Shown one piece after another: positions 45,332 through 56,382 of a DNA stretch of 64,000 bases (within the stretch, counting starts at the first letter, position 1; each line of letters starts with the position of its first letter). The stretch is taken from contig CM076147.1 in NCBI GenBank assembly GCA_038025085.1, positions 7,598,001-7,662,000 on the forward strand. Reading direction: 5' to 3'. A program made the position numbers and the translations under genes. The notes below the pieces were generated by a model. That model worked only from the letters and a program-made list of their open reading frames with translations, was not told the origin of the DNA and ran no database searches. This DNA is from Tetragonia tetragonoides (lineage: Eukaryota > Streptophyta > Magnoliopsida > Caryophyllales > Aizoaceae).

Positions 45332-48041
45332 TGTAACACCCCGAATTTTCTACTAAAAAAAATAAATAAATAATAGATAAAAGTCATGCCAGAATTTCGG
45401 CAGAGTCCCCTTTGTAAATAGGCATCCCAAGTTATCGAGTTTACAAAACCTACTTAAACAGAATATTAAAATAAAATCCAATCAACCCAGAGGAAGATTC
45501 TAATAAAATCCGGGTGCTACCGCCACACTCACTCATAGAATGAGTGTAAGGCTCTTCAACTGACTTCTAATAATAATTTTGTGAATTACTATAATGGTCT
45601 ATTTATTACATTTAATCAGTAAGCTAGAAATATAATTTAAATCTAAAAGCAAGCTCTTCTTGCCAAGACTCTATTCGGCTACTATATGGAGGTTCCTCAC
45701 CACAAAATAACCTGCATACAAATAATCTGTCACCAGGGAAATACACGATTCACATCGTGGGTGACAGCCCGAAAACGGGTCAGCGTGAACTGAGTAACTC
45801 ACATCAATCACGTAAAGATCATCTTAAATTCAGTTCAAGATATACACATATATGCATAACTCACATAAAACACTCACATGAATCCTACCTAAACTGTAAA
45901 TCATTACATAAACAACTAATAGTTCTAATCTATATGCTTTATCTAGGTAACGACATTCACACTAAAGAAAGCAACAACAAGAACCACCCAGGAAACATAA
46001 ATAGCTTGTCATTTCCATCTTTCTCGTGTCTTATACTCTTGTTAGCTTAATTGTTCAACTCAATTGTTCTTCTTTAACTTTAGTTTGGTAGCTTCACACT
46101 TTTAACTTGGCACAAGGGAGGTTAGAATCCTAGGGTTGCCACATTTGGGGGCATTTAAAACCATCCGACCACATCTGGGGGTCGCTTAAGCACATCTGGG
46201 GGCTCATCGGAACTGTTGACCACATCTAAGGGTCAATAGCCACATTTGGGGGCTAGGACACATCTGGGTCCCAGTTCAAAACTCATATGGGACGTCTCCC
46301 GAACTGTTGTTACCCAAAAGTTCCTAAACTACCAGGTGCCATCTTCCACTTTAAATGATTAGTAGCTTTTATTAACGTTTTCTGTCCTTTATCTCTTATA
46401 ACGTTTACACAATATGTCATATACTTGCTCATAACATTCATAGCTCGTAGCATAGGAATACATTCTCATTCCTTTTCTTTCTCTTGATTCACTTCTTTAC
46501 TTGTATATCACAACCTAGCAGAAATAGCTCAAACATGTAAACAATTGGTCTAATACCTCATAGCAAACCTACACACTTTAACTTGTAAACTAGAGTCTTA
46601 ACATGATCATTCTCATTTACATATAACTTGTATAAATACACATCATAGGACGATAACTCGCCATCCTCAATCCTTTGTTATAATGTACTACATCCTAGCA
46701 AGGCAAATCTTAGTAAAAGATAACTAAATAGCAACCATTTGTTTACTCACACGACTTCATGCAATTCAGACAATAACTATCATATCAGTACATCTACAAG
46801 AATTATAATAGCTCACGTTCTCTCTTTGCTTGCGTAAATAAGCTCTCAATTCAAGTATTAACTATTATGTTCACACTTTACTATTAGGTTTAAAATGCAA
46901 ATAAAACTAAGAAAAGAACAACATATTTTCTCACACCTTATCATCACCTAAACATATATCTTTCCATACACCAACTATAGTATTCTAGGCAGCATGTATT
47001 TAGATTCCAAATACTCTAATCCAACTATATATAGTATTCTGGACAGCATGTATTCAGATTTCAGATACTTTAACTAATAACCAACAATTTGTTTTCTTCC
47101 TCCTAAGCATACTAAGCACGTAGATAACCTACCTATCAACAACAGATAGGTGTTTCCAGGTCAGTAAACAAGACTAACTTACATACTCACGCTTAACATT
47201 AGTATCTACTATACTACTAGCTGAATTTACACAAATTATTACTATACCATAATTTCATATCAAATTAATCCAATTACTCATATACATAGTATACTCAAAA
47301 TGAATCTAAAACCCAACCGTACGAAATAGATATAAGTTACCTCTAATCGAACCACCGAAAGCAATTACGCACCATAAATCCTCCAATTCAATCCTCAAAC
47401 ATCCATCATATATGCATATAAATAAAATAGATAAATTAAAACCCAATTCAGAATTTAATCACTAAATACCCATATCAATTTAGGGCTTAGGGTTTCTGGA
47501 CACAAACCAACTAAAAGGACGAACTAGGCATCGACTTGGGTGGTGTCTAGGTGGCGTTTGGGTGCTTGACTCGCCGGAATCCATGGCACACAACAGGAAC
47601 ACGCAAAAACAGAACAGAGGACAGAGAAAGCCTCGCGTGATGCATAACTGAGAGGAGAGAGAAAACTTTGACCTTCACCAGCAAACTAGCAACACCAGTA
47701 GTAAAGTTTTAAGAGAGGGAGAGAGGTAAAGTAGATGGTGGTGAGACGTGAAAGAGAGTCATGGTGATGGTGGTGTCGTGGGGTTTAGAGGCAGAGCAAA
47801 TGGAGTGAGGGTTGGAGCGTGAGAGAGAAAATGGGTGGGGGTTCTATAATCATCAACATAAAAGGAAAGAAAGGCGGTGGAGGCTAATGAAGTCAGTTCT
47901 ATGGAAAACCCAATTAGCAATACAAGTCCACATTTACATACTAGCTAATTTAATCACCACCCAACTTTGAAAAGGAAATACTTTTATTTAACAAAACATA
48001 AAACTAAATTATGAAAATATGATAATTACTCGGGTATTACA
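45332..48041 (-). repeat. 5' LTR (2710 bp)
   Basis: High-coordinate LTR, next to the primer binding site. CCACATCTGGGGG-type words lie at 46140-46270. It would hold the active promoter; I did not identify a clear TATA box. Confidence 0.92.
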
Positions 48042-48046
48042 CGTAA

Positions 48047-48450
48047 CCCCCCCCCCCCCCCCACCCCAAAAAAATAAAAAAAATAAATCGCAATCTATCA
48101 ACTTCAGAGGAGAAGCAGAAGTTAACATACGCAGAATTTAACATATGAACAGGAGAAACCTATCTCCTTGAACTTCTCCCACTGTTCTTCAGTGATTTGT
48201 GATCTAATATGGACACCCATGTTTACACAGTATTGCACCATCTAAGTATATTATTGCTAACTTGCGCTTTGAGGCTGAAGTTGCAACATCACTATCACCC
48301 AACCCTAAAACTCTTTGCCCTTCACTGTCAATTTCTCTCTCTGTGTGTGACCTTACATTCATTTATTCACTAAGAGACAGAAACGACGACATAGATGCGT
48401 AAAAGCAGTGGTGGCAGAGTTTAACTTGTCTATACAAAATAGTAGATTAT
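48047..48450. other. Poly(C) tract and CACTA 3 interior
   Basis: A C-run (48047-48062) adjoins the LTR element target duplication. A 33-bp segment at 48164-48196 repeats part of the CACTA transposase exon at 34879-34911. The rest is non-coding. Confidence 0.6.
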
Positions 48451-48760
48451 TCATACCTTGATATCTGCCCAAATGATATCCTTCAATCCTATGCTTACTT
48501 CATTCCAAGCCTTAATACTGATATCCACTTGTGAGAGAGCCACCATTGCTACGTAATTCTTGAATGTAGATGCAGACGATCCAATTGGAGTACCTTTTTC
48601 ATCGAAATCAATGAATTTATCCACTTGTTTATTAGCTGTCTTCTCCTTCAACCTCTTACATAATGTTGGCCCTCGAGTCTTTTTGTTCGACCATTTGGTG
48701 GAATTTGGATCAACGTTCGAACGACCATAGGAGCCTCATCCATGACAAATACCTGCGAAA
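48451..48760 (-). pseudogene. CACTA 3 ORF, N-terminal exon (transposase_24 start)
   Basis: The minus strand reads KKTRGPTLCKRLKEKTANKQ, then VDKFIDFDEKGTPIG, then NYVAMVALSQVDISIKAWNE and LKDIIWADIK at a donor-like GTATGA. The RGPT...F-D-x-x-G-x-P-I-G pattern is the classic opening of plant En/Spm transposase_24 proteins. The next exon (35050-34860) is 13 kb away because a LINE and an LTR element landed between. An ATG at about 48742 lies upstream in another frame. Confidence 0.7.
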
Positions 48761-50699
48761 TTGATTAATAAATTATTAAGTAGTTATCCCATTAGACATC
48801 CTAATTTACAAGCTACTAAATCATGTCAGTAGGTCTAGAATGAGGATTAACTTTAGATGCTTCTCATTTTAAAGCCCAGTAAACGAATCAAGACAAACAA
48901 TTAAAGTATATTTAGTGAACTTTAAACTTTCTCCCATCTGTTTATATGAATTCTACTGAATTTTAACATCACTATTTGCAAATAACAGCATTTGAAACAT
49001 CCAAAAGATGATGATGCAGATTATGAAATTAAGTGTAGATAGGAATTAAATTATTTATTTATAAATTATGAGCATACATTCATATAACATGCAAGTTTTC
49101 AGGAAAAGAAAAAAGAAAAAGACAAGCATTTAAGTAAATTGAGCACTTCTATACTAACTTATACTCTCTTCATTAGAATTACATACTCTTTCCAGTCAAA
49201 GTGAGTGTCATTCATTCATTCATTCATTGAAAGAGGAGAGAGAGATTATCATCAGAAATTCAGAAGAGTTGCTGTTGATACAGAAAAAATACAACTTTTC
49301 TCCAGTTTTTCTACAGAAACAACTGTTTGCATTTACTACATTTATTTATGATTGAAGTGCATCCATATAGCTAGGTTTCTATTGACCACCTTATTGCTTC
49401 ATAAGTTCATATGATAGTACAATATTATTGTTAGGATTCTTGATGCTCAAACTAGATCATATAGAGTTCAAAATTTTACTAACAGAAACAGAATTGTACC
49501 AAGTTCCAGAATTGCCCACCAAAATAGCTCAGAATACATAGTACCTACTACTAGTTCTTAAAATTCTAACACCATAATAAAAAGGGCAGAAAAAAAGGGC
49601 TCAACTAGCTCAATCAATCAATGTTCACATGTTCCTTGAAATTCTCTAATAATGTTTTAGGGTACTGAGTAGATAGGTTCATAGTGTCTGGATCCACACT
49701 ACTGCAGGTTTGCAGCTGCTTGTTGTTGTTGCATATTGCTAATAGAATTGCTTAAAGTCTAGATAGTGAAGATAATTAATGGGTTAATTCTTGGCTGAGT
49801 TTAAACTCAAAGGGGCTTTCCAATCTAGCTAGTGATTGCCAGCAATTAATGTGAGCTAGTGCAAGGAGAAAAAGTAGTGCAACATGTCTGCTCCAGAGGA
49901 TCTAAATCATCTCATAAAGTCTTCTCCAAACAATTCACAGCTGATGCCAATTTAAGATTAACTTATAGTCCAAACAATTTTTTTTTCTCCAGCAGCTCAA
50001 ACAAGCCAGAGAAGCCAATACAGCAGACCACAAACTTCCACAAATCACAACCAAAACTCAAATTCACCATTTTTGCGATGATTTTTCAGAACAAAAGTCT
50101 AATAGCTATTTCTTTTCAGTAAACAGTCCAATAAACGAATCAACACAAACAATCACATTAGATTTTAGCCCACTACATGAGAACCAACACATACTGACAC
50201 ATAAACCCAACTTATCCAGTTCAATCCTCACAAAATTAACCCAATCCCTAACCTAATTGAAGAGATACAACTTTAAATTCATTCGAAATAAAAAACGAAA
50301 TCTGAAACCCTAAACCTAATTGCAGAAAAAGGGAAAATTGTCGAAAGTACCTGATGAAATTGATATTGGCGAGTACTGGAGATGCCTTTCTTGTTGTTTA
50401 GAGAAAGAGAGCACATATCGAGATCGAGCACAGATCGACAATTTCCCCCTTCTTCTTGTTAGTATCCACACCGGAGCACAAGGGAGAGATCGAGAGAAGA
50501 AGGGGTGAGTGGCGATCAGTAGTGGGTGGCGCGCGATTGGCAATGGGTGGCGATTGGAGTAGATGAGAACAACGGAGAGTGGTCGGGAAGAGAGAGAAGA
50601 AAGGGAGAGTGAAGGACGACGGAGAAGAAAGCTAAGGGAAAGTTAATAGGGGAAAGGGAAAATGAGGGGGGGGGGGGAATACTGTTCCAAGAGTTTTAA
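48761..50699. other. CACTA 3 interior, right: probable promoter side of its ORF
   Basis: AT-rich sequence with a CATTCATT microsatellite (about 49211-49229). Then, at about 50320-50690, there is a G/A-rich segment with a G-run (50667-50677). It would contain the 5' UTR and promoter of the minus-strand ORF. No further domain is visible. Confidence 0.4.
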
Positions 50700-50935
50700 C
50701 AACGGTTCACGTGGAAAACCGACGCATAAAATAGATTATGTGCATCGGTTCTTCTAGGTGAACCGTCGTCCATTGTTATTTTGATTTTTTTTTTCATTTT
50801 TAAGTTTTGTACATCGGTTGTATATGACAACCGTCGCCTATTCACAATCTTTATTTACAAAATTGCCACCGCCCCACTATGTGCAACGGTTGTCCCAACT
50901 AACCGACGCATATTAGGTGATGCACATGGGTGTTT
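50700..50935 (+). repeat. Right subterminal repeat array of CACTA 3
   Basis: Words such as AACCGACGCAT, GTGCATCGGTT, AACCGTCG and AACCGACGCATATT, in both orientations, mirror the left array. Confidence 0.8.
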
Positions 50936-50949
50936 TTGTACTAGTGATA

Positions 50950-52083
50950 TGAGGTACAAGAAACGTGCCTTTGTATTTTGTTTTCTCCATCTAATTTGTT
51001 TGTTGGTGGTAACGAAGATGCTCTTATTCCATCCGAAAAGAAGTCTACCATCAATAGGGGCAAAGCGTGCCTTCTTAGGGTGACCGAGCAAATTCAATGG
51101 GATAACTCTCCTATGCACTTGGTCGTGGGAGAGACAATCCTTGCTTTAGATAGGCTCAAGAGCAATCCTCAATAGTCTTTTATCGGGAGCCCTTTACTCC
51201 TTCAAGTAAGTTTTGTGGTAAAGCTTTAATCTTTGTGGATTTAACTTTATTTGGTGAAATTATCATCTCGTATTGACTTGAATTTTTCCTTTGTTGTTTT
51301 TTTGTAGATATGGCTTTAAGAGAGACTCAATCTGAATATCCTTGAAATGCCTTCAATAGATACCCGAAAATATCTTCCCAAACAATTTCCGGCGAGACGT
51401 CGACACTTCTCTCTATCTTCCCGTGAGGAATGGTTGGAATTCATGCCAAAACCCCAATTGGGTTGGTTCATTCCGTGGTGGCATACCACTAAAATCGTAG
51501 GATGTAGTAAAGATATGCCTATCACCCAGATCGTAGGCTTACGGACCTTGACTTCCTTTTTTCCGAATCGCCTTTTGCGGCAATATGGTTTACGACAAAG
51601 AATTCTGAATGTAAGCTGCGTGTGCCCTCGTCAACGACCCTTGACTCCTTCCTTAGTGTCCCGTTGGGATCGATATTGGAGTTGTCGTCAATATGGGTTA
51701 AACCAGTATTTACTCAATCTCATGGGTTGACGATCTTTTACGAGCAATGGATTTGGAGTGGTGATCACCGAGTCGACCGAAGACTCCTAGAAGAGGAAAG
51801 GGAGTTGTTCAAAGCCCGCAAATATGATGAGCCAAGCGGTGTAAGGATAACTCCTATTGATAGGTCCGCTAAGCCTTACAAGCCCCAAACTAAGGGTAAG
51901 GGAAAAGGTAAGGCAAAGGCCCAATCTAAAAAAAGGAAGAATTTGGCCCACTCAGCCAAACAAGTAGCTCCAATTAGGCCCAATGATCACGAGGCCTCTT
52001 TTAGCTATGGTAGGGAAAGATGGACTCCTAAAGAACGGATAGAACTTGATGAGTCTAGCGCCCGTCGAAGAGCCCGAAGTTAA
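50950..52083 (+). pseudogene. Antisense mobile-domain (PMD/DUF7745-like) ORF of the Tat element, 3' part
   Basis: Continues from 29811: MRYKKRAFVFCFLHLICLLV, then by frameshift WDNSPMHLVVGETILALDRL and SFIGSPLLLQ. Next come a GTAAGT...TTTGTAG intron (about 51209-51306), IWL, a stop, EEWLEFMPKPQLGWFIPWWH and TSFFPNRLLRQYGLRQRI. After another frameshift the Lys/Gly-rich tail KTKGKGKGKAKAQSKKRKN ends ESSARRRARS. ETILALDR, GSPLLLQIWL and RQYG-type motifs are typical of these retroelement-borne mobile-domain proteins. The reading is pseudogenised by at least two frameshifts and two stops. It lies convergent with the minus-strand pol, separated by about 460 bp. Confidence 0.65.
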
Positions 52084-52545
52084 AGACAAGGAGGACTAGT
52101 CCACCTCTAATTGTCTAGCAAGTCTTGTTTTCTTTTTTGTGCTTAGTAGTATAATTCAAATAACGGGTTTGTATGCCAAAGTAGATGTAGTTTAGAATTG
52201 CCCTTTTATTTATTTATTATTATTTTTGCACTCTTTTTTTTTTTTTTCCTTTTATTAGATCATGTAATGGACTTTTAGCCATATTAATAAAAGACTTCAT
52301 TATTTTTGCCTTAATCGAATGGATTAAAAACTCGTTTAGAGATTTATTTTATTAAAGTGGCCGTGCCCAAGTTATATGGGTTACCTACATATCCATGCGG
52401 AATCACGCCAATGTAGTTTGTATAACCAAATCACCTTTTTTTTTCTTTTTTTTTTCTTTTTCCGGTCGTGGGCCCCGCGTAGACGAGTTTGACCGATTTT
52501 GACTTGGACTTGGTGCCTTAGTGGGCTCTCTCAAAGATTTAACAT
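52084..52545. other. Spacer between antisense ORF and pol
   Basis: T-rich sequence between the two converging reading frames (stops at 52083 and 52546). It contains long T-runs (52228-52240, 52437-52455). Nothing coding is seen. Confidence 0.5.
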
Positions 52546-53575
52546 TTATGCATAGAATCGTTTAAATTGGTCCATATTTGTGAGTTGAGTGAACTCGTTG
52601 TCGTCTAAATCCATTAACTTTACTGCTCCACCGGATAATATTGTTTTGATGATGTATGGGCCGGCCCAATTAGGCTTGAACTTTCCCCGAGGGTCGATTA
52701 CAATTGGTCTTACCTCTTTTAGGACTAAGTCTCCTTCTTTTAGTCATCTAGCCTTAAATCGTTGATCAAAATGTCTTGCCATCCTTGCTTGGTAGACATA
52801 ACCGTAATGTAGGGCATTTAGTCGTCTTTCATCTAGCAAGACCAATTGGTCATACCGGGCTTGGACCCAATATACTTCGGGTATTTCACTTTCCAAAGCT
52901 ATCCTTATAGAGGGGATTTCTACCTCGACTGGAAGTACCGCCTCCATTCCATATACTAAAGAATAAGGCGTTGCTCCTGTTGAGGATCGAATACTAGTTC
53001 TATATCCCCATAAGGCGAATTGTAGCTTGTCGGGCCAATCCTCGTAGTTTTCCGTCATCTTGGCTATCATTCGTTTGTGGCCTATAAGGTGAAGACTGTC
53101 GATGTTGAATTTTAAACTTAGTGAAAAGTTTGGCAACGTCCTTTTTGAATTGGGTCGCGTGATCACTTATGATTTCGTGGGGTACTCCATATCTGGTAAT
53201 GATGTTGTCATGTATGAACTTTGCCACGTGTTTCGACGCTATTCTTGCATACGAGCAAGCTTTAACCCATTTGGTGAAATAATCTATCGCGACTAGTATG
53301 TATTCATGGCCTCCTTTTCCTGTAGGGGAGATTTTTCCGATGATGTCAATGCCCCATGCAGAGAAAGGCCATGGTGAAGTGAATGTATGTAGAGGAGTAG
53401 GAGGTCTATGTTGTAAATTGGCGTGGAATTGGCAGCGTGTGCACTTTCTCACGTATGCGATGCAGTCCTTTTCCATCGTAGTCCAATAGTATCATTGCCT
53501 TAGGATTTTCTTGACCAAGGTGAGTCCATTCATATGGGGACCACATACGCCATTATGTATGTCGCTCATGACTTT
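52546..53575 (-). pseudogene. Integrase region of the Tat element, catalytic Glu deleted
   Basis: An HHCC-type zinc finger (HMNG region and YVRKCTRCQ) is followed by the rve core with AWGIDIIG (first Asp) and IISDHATQF (second Asp). After YRPQTN the reading frame breaks: the segment that normally carries the third catalytic residue (Glu) is absent, and sequence resumes with MTENYEDWPDKLQFALWGYR in another frame. The C-terminal part (TGATPYSLVYGMEAVLPVEV, then GAVKLMDLDDNEF) is open to a TAA at 52546-52548. Integrase inserts the cDNA copy; this one could not. Confidence 0.88.
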
Positions 53576-53649
53576 GCTTGCTTCACGCTCCTTTAGACAT
53601 AGAAGACTTAGCCCTTGTGGTGTCTTTTTATAAAGTTTACCTTGCACAT

Positions 53650-53918
53650 GTATGTATTGTGCGGCTAGTTAATTTGACGGCTAGTATGATCAAAATAATT
53701 TGACGGCTATGGGAGTATGTGCGCCTTCTGGGCTGACTAATAATACTCATACGCCATAACCTTTTTGGTTTGATGCTCCGTCAAAGTACAACTGCCAAGT
53801 AGTTTCTTCGACACTTATTATTCCTTCATCGGGAAAGTCATGTGTAGCATCTTTGCTATTAATTGGGCTTTCAGCGAGATGTTCAGAAATGGCATGTCCT
53901 TTGATTGCCTTTTGGTGT
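53650..53918 (-). pseudogene. Second RNase H (archaeal-type) remnant
   Basis: The minus strand reads HAISEHLAESP, then WQLYFDGASNQKGYGV, a TGA stop, and VLLVSPEGAHTPIAVK. FDGASNxxGxG is the start of the additional RNase H domain that characterises Tat-lineage elements. The domain is truncated: only about the first third is recognisable before degenerate sequence leads to the integrase zinc finger. Confidence 0.7.
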
Positions 53919-55181
53919 TCAAAAGTTAGATCGGAATTTTGAAAGCATGACAGTCCACCTTGCTATTCTTCCACTAAGAATGGGTTTTTCGAACAAGTAC
54001 TTTAGTGGATTCATCCTTGAATTTATATGGATAGAATGTTGTAGCATGTAGTGTCGAAGTTTCTTTGTTGTAGTGACCAATGCGAGACACGTCTTTTCTA
54101 GTGTGGAGTAGCGCGTTTCGTATTCTAAGAACTTCTTGCTAAGGTAGTATATTGCCTTTTCATCATTCTCCACCTTTTGGGCCAACATAGCACCCATGGC
54201 GGTTTCTGTGGCTGTTAGGTATAGCATAAATGATTTTCCCGGAATTGGTGGAACCAATACGGGTGGATTAGCTAAGTACTCCTTAATTTTGTCGAAGGCT
54301 TGTTGGCATTGATCATCCCAGGTAGATTTAGTGTCCTTTTTGAGCTTTTTGAAGATGGGCTCGCATGTAATAGTTAATTTGGATATGAATCGACTTATAT
54401 ATTGGAGCCGTCCTAAGAATCCTCTTATCTCCTTTTCATTTTTGGGAGAGGGCATATCTCTTATAGCTTTGATTTTGGTAGGATCAATTTCGATGCCTCT
54501 TGTGCTTATGGCGAATCCTAAGAGCTTGCCAGAAGTTACTCCAAATGCGCACTTTTGAGGATTCAATCTCATGTTGTAATTCCGAAGCCTGTCGAAGAAT
54601 TTCTTTAGAGAGGGTATATGCCCTTCTCTCTCCTTGGATTTGATGATCATATCGTCTACGTACACCTCGGGTTCCTTGTGCATCATGTCATGTAGAAGGG
54701 AAGTTGCGGTTCTTTGGTAGGTTGCTCCCGCATTCTTCAACCCGAAAGGCATGACGATATAGCAATATGTTCCCCATTGGGTTATAAAGGTGGTTTTCTC
54801 CATATCTTCTTCGGCCATTTGTATTTGGTTATACCCTGCATAGCCGTCCATGAATGATAAGAGGGCATGTCCTGCGGTATTGTCCACCAGTACGTCTATA
54901 TCTGGCAAGGGGAAGTCGTCCTTCGGACTTGCCTTGTTTAGATCTCTGAAGTTGACGCACATCCTTACTTTGCCGTCCTTTTTTGGAACGGGCACTATGT
55001 TAGCAACCCATTCTGGATATTGAGCGACCTTAATAAAACCTGTTGCGAGCTGCTTCTGCACCTCTTCTTTGATTTTCAATGTCCACTCAGGTTTCATTCT
55101 CCGAAGTTTTTGCTTTACCGGTTTTGAATCCAAATTGAGCGGTATTGTATATTGTGCTATCTCACGACTTATTCCTGGCAT
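53919..55181 (-). pseudogene. Reverse transcriptase and RNase H of the Tat element
   Basis: A 420-aa open stretch. RT motifs in order: WVANIVPVPKKDGKVRMCVN, FRDLNKASPKDDFPLPDID, LSFMDGYAGYNQIQM, FGLKNAGATYQR and the catalytic YVDDMIIKS, followed by LGFAISTRGIEIDP and IRGFLGRLQYISRFI. The attached RNase H reads AFDKIKEYLANPPVL, MLYLTATETAMGAMLAQ and IYYLSKKFLEYETRYS. The frame is entered from the upstream linker through a 1-nt frameshift near 55235 and left by another near 53925. The catalytic residues seen are intact. It copies element RNA into DNA within virus-like particles in functional relatives. Confidence 0.93.
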
Positions 55182-55920
55182 ATGTTTGTAGGACCAAGCG
55201 AAAACGTCTATGTATTCTTTTATGAGATTTAGAAAGCTTTCTCGCTCTTTGGGGAGTTAACAATAAGCCAATGCGCACTTGGCGCGGCTCTTGATCGCTT
55301 GCAAGATTGATTAATTCTGTTTCTTCCACAATTGAAGTCATTTGTTCATCCTCTAATAGTGATTTAGTTACTTCTTTGGGCAATTCTTGTTCATCTTTTG
55401 AATTATTAGCTACTAAGTAATCCAAGAAGTAAGCAGAATCAGTAATCATTTCATTGATAGAGGAAACTGGAACATCAACTGAGCCATTACTATTGGCTTT
55501 AATATCATTAGACTTGCAAATAGAATTAAACATAGATTTGGGTGGACCAACCGACTCTACTATATTAGACTTGTCTTCAGAATCAGACTCAGTCCTGTCA
55601 GACTCAGTCCTGTCGGAGTCAGGTTTGGATTCTTCGGAGGTGATCTTGATCTTCTTTCCATTGGCTCCCGTCCAGCTTATGGTGCGTTTCTGCTTTGTGA
55701 GTTGACCCTCGTTTGGAGTAATCAACTTAGTTGGGTCAAAGTTTGCATCTTGAATTGCATTATTGATATTGTGGAGCTCCTCATCTTTTGGATGGCGATG
55801 CTCTTGTCCGAGTAGTAGACTCAAAGCGTTGTTGGGCGTGTCCTCTACCCAATCAAAGTTTAGCCTCCTTCTTTCAGGCAAAGGAGGAATGAAGGTGATT
55901 CTTCCTTTGTTAAGGGTATC
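55182..55920 (-). pseudogene. Linker between gag and RT; no protease motif seen
   Basis: The frame reads RITFIPPLPERRRLNFDWVE, an acidic repeat-containing stretch (two copies of SDRTE), and VRIGLLLTPQRARKL before the frameshift into RT. Tat elements normally encode an aspartic protease between the gag knuckle and RT. I see no D[TSG]G active-site motif here, so the protease appears deleted. Confidence 0.6.
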
Positions 55921-55930
55921 GGATAAGGTC

Positions 55931-56382
55931 TCATAGCATGCTGATGACCCCCTTGTCGATGAGGTCTTGTATCTTGCGTTTCAGGTGTACGCACTCGTCC
56001 GTATGATGTTCTCTTCCTTGATGATAGATGCAAAAAGAGGTATTGTTCCAGTTCTTACTCTTATTTCCTGGATCTGGATCAGGTGTTGGCCCGATGGGAT
56101 CTAGATAACCCTTCCAACAAAGATCTTGAAAGATTTGAGTCGGGGTCGAGAAAAGAGGGGTATATACCCTTCTTGGCATTCGGTTACGGTATTCCTTAGC
56201 GGTATCTTTTGAGCTACATGGCTGGACTTCTATAAGATCTTGAATTCTGTGTTTCAGTGCCCAACATTCTTCAGTGTCGTGGTCCCTTCCCCTGTGGTAA
56301 TTGCAAAACTTATGTGGGCGCCAAGAAATCCCAGGAGAGACAGGATCAGGAGTAGGTCCCAGTGGTCGTATGATCCCGATAC
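55931..56382 (-). pseudogene. Two extra zinc-knuckle modules downstream of gag
   Basis: Module 2 (about 56220-56350) reads PLGPTPDP then CNYHRGRDHDTEEC and LKHRIQDLI. Module 3 (about 55935-56170) reads YTPLFSTPTQIFQDL, PIGPTPDP, CIYHQGREHHTDEC and LKRKIQDLIDKGVI. Both repeat the arrangement of the gag module (YTPLGMTYAKVLEKL, GPTPDP, CKFHRGKGHDTEKC, LKNKIQDLFDNG). The pattern is CX2HX4HX4C rather than the usual CX2CX4HX4C. The reading is separated from gag by a stop at 56383. Confidence 0.8.

Larger units (their letters stand above)
41666..48041 (-). mobile_element. Non-autonomous chromovirus-type LTR retrotransposon, complete, CGTAA target duplication
   Basis: Two LTRs of 2710 bp (41666-44375 and 45332-48041) flank a 956-bp interior. 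CGTAA flanks both sides (41661-41665, 48042-48046). On the minus strand the LTR begins TGTAATACCCGAG and ends GGGGTGTTACA. The primer binding site TGGTATCAGAGCAG (initiator-Met tRNA type, about 45315-45328) follows three bases later. A polypurine tract TAAGGAGGGTAGAA (44376-44389 region) precedes the 3' LTR. Just before it, TTTCGAGGACGAAACTTTTT resembles the 3' end of Tekay/Del chromovirus pol. The interior has no gag or pol, so this is a LARD-like derivative. The LTRs differ by about two or three bases per 60-100 bp in lines I compared. Confidence 0.93.
29812..50946 (-). mobile_element. CACTA (En/Spm) transposon 3, 21.1 kb, with nested insertions
   Basis: The termini are CACTAGTACAGAAA and TTTTTGTACTAGTG, flanked on both sides by ATA (29809-29811, 50947-50949), the canonical 3-bp target duplication. 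Subterminal repeats with ACCGACGCA/TGCGTCGGTT cores lie at 29840-30165 and about 50700-50935. The element's own ORF is on the minus strand, from about 48755 down to a stop at 30512, heavily interrupted. Nested inside are a hAT MITE (31079-31634), a LINE (35165-40384) and an LTR element (41666-48041). Subtracting these leaves about 9 kb. I see no TPase (TNP2-type) domain, only the second, transposase_24/Ulp1-like ORF, so it is probably non-autonomous. Confidence 0.88.

Noticed and set aside
51622..52083. Independent host gene with a Lys-rich C-terminus
   Set aside because: It is the frame-shifted continuation of the retroelement mobile-domain ORF.
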